NCBI RefSeq assembly: GCF_011068285.1
Contig: NZ_CP049616.1
Location: 1,034,501-1,098,500 of the forward strand
Length of the DNA: 64,000 bases
DNA from: Flagellimonas oceani
GTDB lineage: Bacteria; Bacteroidota; Bacteroidia; Flavobacteriales; Flavobacteriaceae
Direction of reading: 5' to 3'
Shown here: one piece after another, positions 61,814-64,000 of the stretch
Layout: the number at the start of each line of letters is the position of its first letter
How positions within the stretch are numbered: position 1 is the stretch's first letter
Made by a program: the position numbers and the translations under genes
The notes under the pieces: model-generated
Told to the model about the DNA's origin: nothing
The model's database searches: none
Seen by the model: the letters and a program-made list of their open reading frames with translations, nothing else

Positions 61814-62113
61814 ATGAAGAATGGGCCAAAAATAGACAAGGATTCTTTTATAAGGGATTGCCACCTAAGTGTACGGACACAAAACGTGCTCTATAACAAT
61901 TCAAAAGCATTTGGGGTACGACCTATATTTCCCATAACGAACAATGATCTTAAAGTTTCGGATATCGGTAAACTATCGTTACGGGCCATAGGTGATTTTA
62001 GGAACTGCGGCAAAAAAACGCTTTTGGAAATTATCGCATTGTGCACAAAGGCAGGAGTAAAATTCAAACAGGAAAAAAACAGCTCGCCCCCGACAACTGA
62101 CCCGGGTAAATGA
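61814..62113 (+). CDS. Stand-alone RNA polymerase alpha-CTD-like protein
   Basis: A 99-residue protein. D-C-H-L-S-V-R-T-Q-N-V-L-Y-N-N at about residue 15, and L-S-L-R-A-I-G-D-F-R-N-C-G-K-K-T-L-L-E-I at about 55-75, match in order and spacing the two helical signatures of the RNA polymerase alpha C-terminal domain (L-S-V-R-x-x-N-x-L and I-R-N-F-G-x-K-S-L-x-E-I). No alpha N-terminal domain is present and rpoA is not nearby. It may bind DNA or a sigma/regulator as a free CTD. The C-terminal tail is polar and disordered-looking. It follows the recombinase remnant by 67 bp. Confidence 0.7.
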   Translation: MKNGPKIDKDSFIRDCHLSVRTQNVLYNNSKAFGVRPIFPITNNDLKVSDIGKLSLRAIGDFRNCGKKTLLEIIALCTKAGVKFKQEKNSSPPTTDPGK

Positions 62114-62191
62114 ATTCGCTTTTCCAGTTACGGGACGGCAGGCTGCCATATGTTGGAAAAACCAATCTTGTAAAGTCAATGTACCCGTCAC

Positions 62192-62338
62192 ATGGGATGG
62201 ATATCTGATGCCGAAACAAAAGGGATAGTGATACCCGTGCAAATAAACCGCCTTCAATTCGATGAAATGAATGGTTTGATCAAGCACGGGAATCCCCAAT
62301 GCCTGGTCCTAGATGCCTTGGTAATTCCATACCTTTGA
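62192..62338 (+). CDS. Possible small protein of 48 residues
   Basis: An ATG-started frame with protein-like composition (I-V-I-P-V-Q-I-N-R-L-Q-F-D-E-M-N-G-L and A-L-V-I-P-Y-L at the end). It lies in the otherwise empty 342-bp gap between the alpha-CTD-like protein and the next lipoprotein. No family recognised and no clear ribosome site; it could also be a remnant of a longer gene. Confidence 0.4.
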   Translation: MGWISDAETKGIVIPVQINRLQFDEMNGLIKHGNPQCLVLDALVIPYL

Positions 62339-62455
62339 TCCACTGGTTAAAGATTTTCAGGACAGATTTGCCCACTAAATAGGATGCTCCCAGAGGTAAC
62401 CAAATCGAGAAAGAAGCAACCTTTATGGCACCTTTCATCTTAAAGAAAAAGACCC

Positions 62456-62953
62456 ATGAGACCCATATTTCTTTTATTACTGACCATTCCAATGTTCCTC
62501 GGATGTGATTCTGATAACGATTCCATACCCCCCCCCTTGGCCGCCAACACCTTTACCGCCCAAAAGAACGACGATGCCTGGACAGGGACGATCGACCTAC
62601 AGCTGACAGCAAACGACACCCTCACGTTTTTGGCGATAGGGGAAGGATTGGACAATGGTATATTGATGGTCAAAATGAAATTCGATGGTGAGGGCGACTA
62701 TACCTTGAAAAAGGAAAAGGCCCTTTACTATGATACACTCGGTGGTGATGTTATTGTGGACGAATACACGCTACGGGAACCTGAAAAGGCCACATTCAGC
62801 ATAGATTCCTATAATGAGGCTAATGGGACGGTGACCGGCACTTTTGCCATCGAACTGTTTCCCGAGGCACAGGGCGGAAAGAGCATCGAATATTTTCTGC
62901 GAATTACTGAAGGAAGGTTTCGAGGTACTATTGTGCGCAATATGGCCCCATAA
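62456..62953 (+). CDS. Orphan beta-rich lipoprotein
   Basis: A 165-residue lipoprotein (hydrophobic run ending P-M-F-L-G-C, then D-S-D-N-D-S and a proline run). The mature domain begins N-T-F-T-A-Q-K-N-D-D-A-W-T-G and continues as alternating strands; this opening resembles Bacteroidota lipoproteins with a K-x-x-G-x-x-W-x-G start (DUF6252-like), without certainty. It ends convergently about 50 bp from the sigma factor gene. Confidence 0.65.
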   Translation: MRPIFLLLLTIPMFLGCDSDNDSIPPPLAANTFTAQKNDDAWTGTIDLQLTANDTLTFLAIGEGLDNGILMVKMKFDGEGDYTLKKEKALYYDTLGGDVIVDEYTLREPEKATFSIDSYNEANGTVTGTFAIELFPEAQGGKSIEYFLRITEGRFRGTIVRNMAP

Positions 62954-63003
62954 TAGCCTGAGTGTATGAAAATAAAAAGGGACATGGCCACCATTTATTT
63001 GAC

Positions 63004-63525
63004 TTAAAAAAACAAGAAATTGGCCAAAGCATCCCGCATCTGTTCCCTGAGCAACATATGTCCCCTTTTCAGATGGGACTTTACAGTCTCTATCGAAATG
63101 CCCAGTTCCTTGGCAATCTCCTTGTTCTTTTTATTGCCATAATATTTGGCCCGGAACACTTTTCCACACTGTTCGGGAAGTTTGTCCACGGAATCCTCCA
63201 ACATCAGGTACAGGGCCTCAAAATCAAGGATTTCCTCCTCGGTACCAGCTTCCAGTACAGCTTCCGACAACTCCACGTTCAGCGCATTCTGTTGGTCCAA
63301 AAAACGGAATATACGGTATTTCAAGGCGGCATACAGATAGCCTTCCCAAGAGGTACGGACCTTGATGGACTGTCTGCGCTCCCAAATATCTATAAAGAGT
63401 TCCTGTACCACGTCCTCGGCATTTTCCGGTGACAAGTGGCGACATGCAGTATAATAAAGTCGTTTCGCGTGCTTTTCAAAAAAGGATCTGAATCCTGGAA
63501 CACTTTTCTTCCATCCGTCGTCCAT
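63004..63525 (-). CDS. ECF RNA polymerase sigma factor
   Basis: About 173 residues from the ATG at 63525 (frame open to 63582). Region 2 has F-E-K-H-A-K-R-L-Y-Y-T-A and the core-binding A-E-D-V-V-Q-E-L-F-I-D-I-W (about 35-48). Region 4 has L-P-E-Q-C-G-K-V-F-R and the helix-turn-helix N-K-E-I-A-K-E-L-G-I-S-I-E-T-V-K-S-H-L. This wording is the Bacteroidota FecI-like group, usually paired with a FecR anti-sigma and SusC/D-type uptake genes. A FecR-like gene starts divergently 382 bp away. Confidence 0.9.
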   Translation of the reverse strand: MDDGWKKSVPGFRSFFEKHAKRLYYTACRHLSPENAEDVVQELFIDIWERRQSIKVRTSWEGYLYAALKYRIFRFLDQQNALNVELSEAVLEAGTEEEILDFEALYLMLEDSVDKLPEQCGKVFRAKYYGNKKNKEIAKELGISIETVKSHLKRGHMLLREQMRDALANFLFF

Positions 63526-63582
63526 AATCAATAATCGATATGCTGCTTTTCTTGATGTGAACAAACTTAAAAAGCGGTTCAA

Positions 63583-63907
63583 AAATAGAACGATTTCCGC
63601 AATGTATTGATTGTCTGATATTAACTTTGTATTAAGCGAAGGTTTTCATCCCCATTCCTTTTGACCTATTGGACTTTGATGGACAGGCTTTTTCGGTTTG
63701 TTTGTACAGAACAGGAATATACCATCCCCTCCTTTTTTTAATACTGCCCCAATGGAAATTTTGGGATTATATCGATGGAACCACAAAGAATGTCTTTCCA
63801 AGTAACTTTTAATTAACATAAAATTTCTGTTTTATTAATGTGTTCCATATCCCCCATTTTCTCTTTTTCCGGCACATATAAATAGAATATCATACGAAAC
63901 CGTAAAA
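63583..63907. other. Divergent promoter region between sigma factor and FecR-like gene
   Basis: AT-rich spacer without a supported gene. It must contain the promoters for both directions. I see no confident -33/-7 pair; the A+T-rich run from about 63800 to 63907 is the likely rightward promoter. Confidence 0.4.
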
Positions 63908-64000
63908 ATGTCAAAAGAGACAAACAACCAAAAAAGTATAGCCATTCTGATTCGGCGCCTGTTGACCGGACGTGCCGATCGTAATGAAAGGGATAGATTG
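63908..64000 (+). CDS. Start of a FecR-type anti-sigma factor gene (cut by window end)
   Basis: The frame opens with an ATG and runs 31 codons to the window edge: polar start, then I-A-I-L-I-R-R-L-L-T-G and a charged run. The short helical N-terminus of FecR-family anti-sigma proteins looks like this, and the position divergent to an ECF sigma gene supports it, but the diagnostic FecR domain is outside the window. Confidence 0.5.
   Translation, partial: MSKETNNQKSIAILIRRLLTGRADRNERDRL

Noticed and set aside
61979..62299. 106-codon minus-strand frame over the alpha-CTD-like gene
   Set aside because: Antisense to a recognisable domain, Cys/Phe-rich shadow composition.

Overview
The window looks like a chromosome segment of a marine-type flavobacterium (Bacteroidota, Flavobacteriaceae, possibly the Muricauda/Allomuricauda group; the genus is inference). 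The evidence is a gliding-motility/type IX secretion (T9SS) type B C-terminal domain on a 3591-residue adhesin, a T9SS type A tail on a secreted protease, SprB-like repeats, lipoprotein signals followed by acidic residues, a sulfatase paired with a formylglycine-generating enzyme, an ECF sigma/FecR pair at the right end, and a Bacteroidota-style -7 box (TAnnTTTG) in front of a tRNA gene.

The left part (1-43834) is ordinary chromosome with compact operons. In order it holds a TolB-like beta-propeller protein, a four-PAS histidine kinase, a type-B carboxylesterase, a tesA/ybbA/ybbP-like divergent cluster, the FGE plus sulfatase pair, a TolC/MFP/RND efflux operon, upp, two small cytoplasmic proteins, and a long same-strand run (20685-31577). 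That run holds tldD and tldE, a DUF4159 protein, a MoxR ATPase, a DUF58 protein and three membrane proteins. A giant adhesin and a secreted sugar isomerase-like protein follow.

At 43939 there is a tRNA-Arg(UCU) gene. Its 3' end is repeated perfectly (23 bp) at 56227-56249, so 43991-56249 is an integrative island whose excised circle would be 12,236 bp. It carries a tyrosine recombinase beside the tRNA, an IS110-family transposase with two related structured non-coding segments upstream (candidate bridge RNAs), a serine recombinase, an AT-rich row of small unrelated genes, a lipocalin-like lipoprotein and a T9SS-exported trypsin-like protease. Five of the small genes lie one per interval between six copies of a 17-nt repeat (50135-52940), which looks like a gene-cassette array.

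Right of the island (56250-64000) is a second, probably older mobile zone. It holds another intact tyrosine recombinase, a glutaredoxin-like secreted protein, a metalloprotease-like lipoprotein, a third recombinase that is truncated and carries a nonsense codon, a stand-alone RNA-polymerase-alpha-CTD-like protein and small lipoproteins. It ends with a divergent ECF sigma factor and the start of a FecR-type anti-sigma gene.

All function calls come from reading motifs by eye. No database search, folding program or alignment was run, and residue positions marked 'about' are estimated from coordinates.
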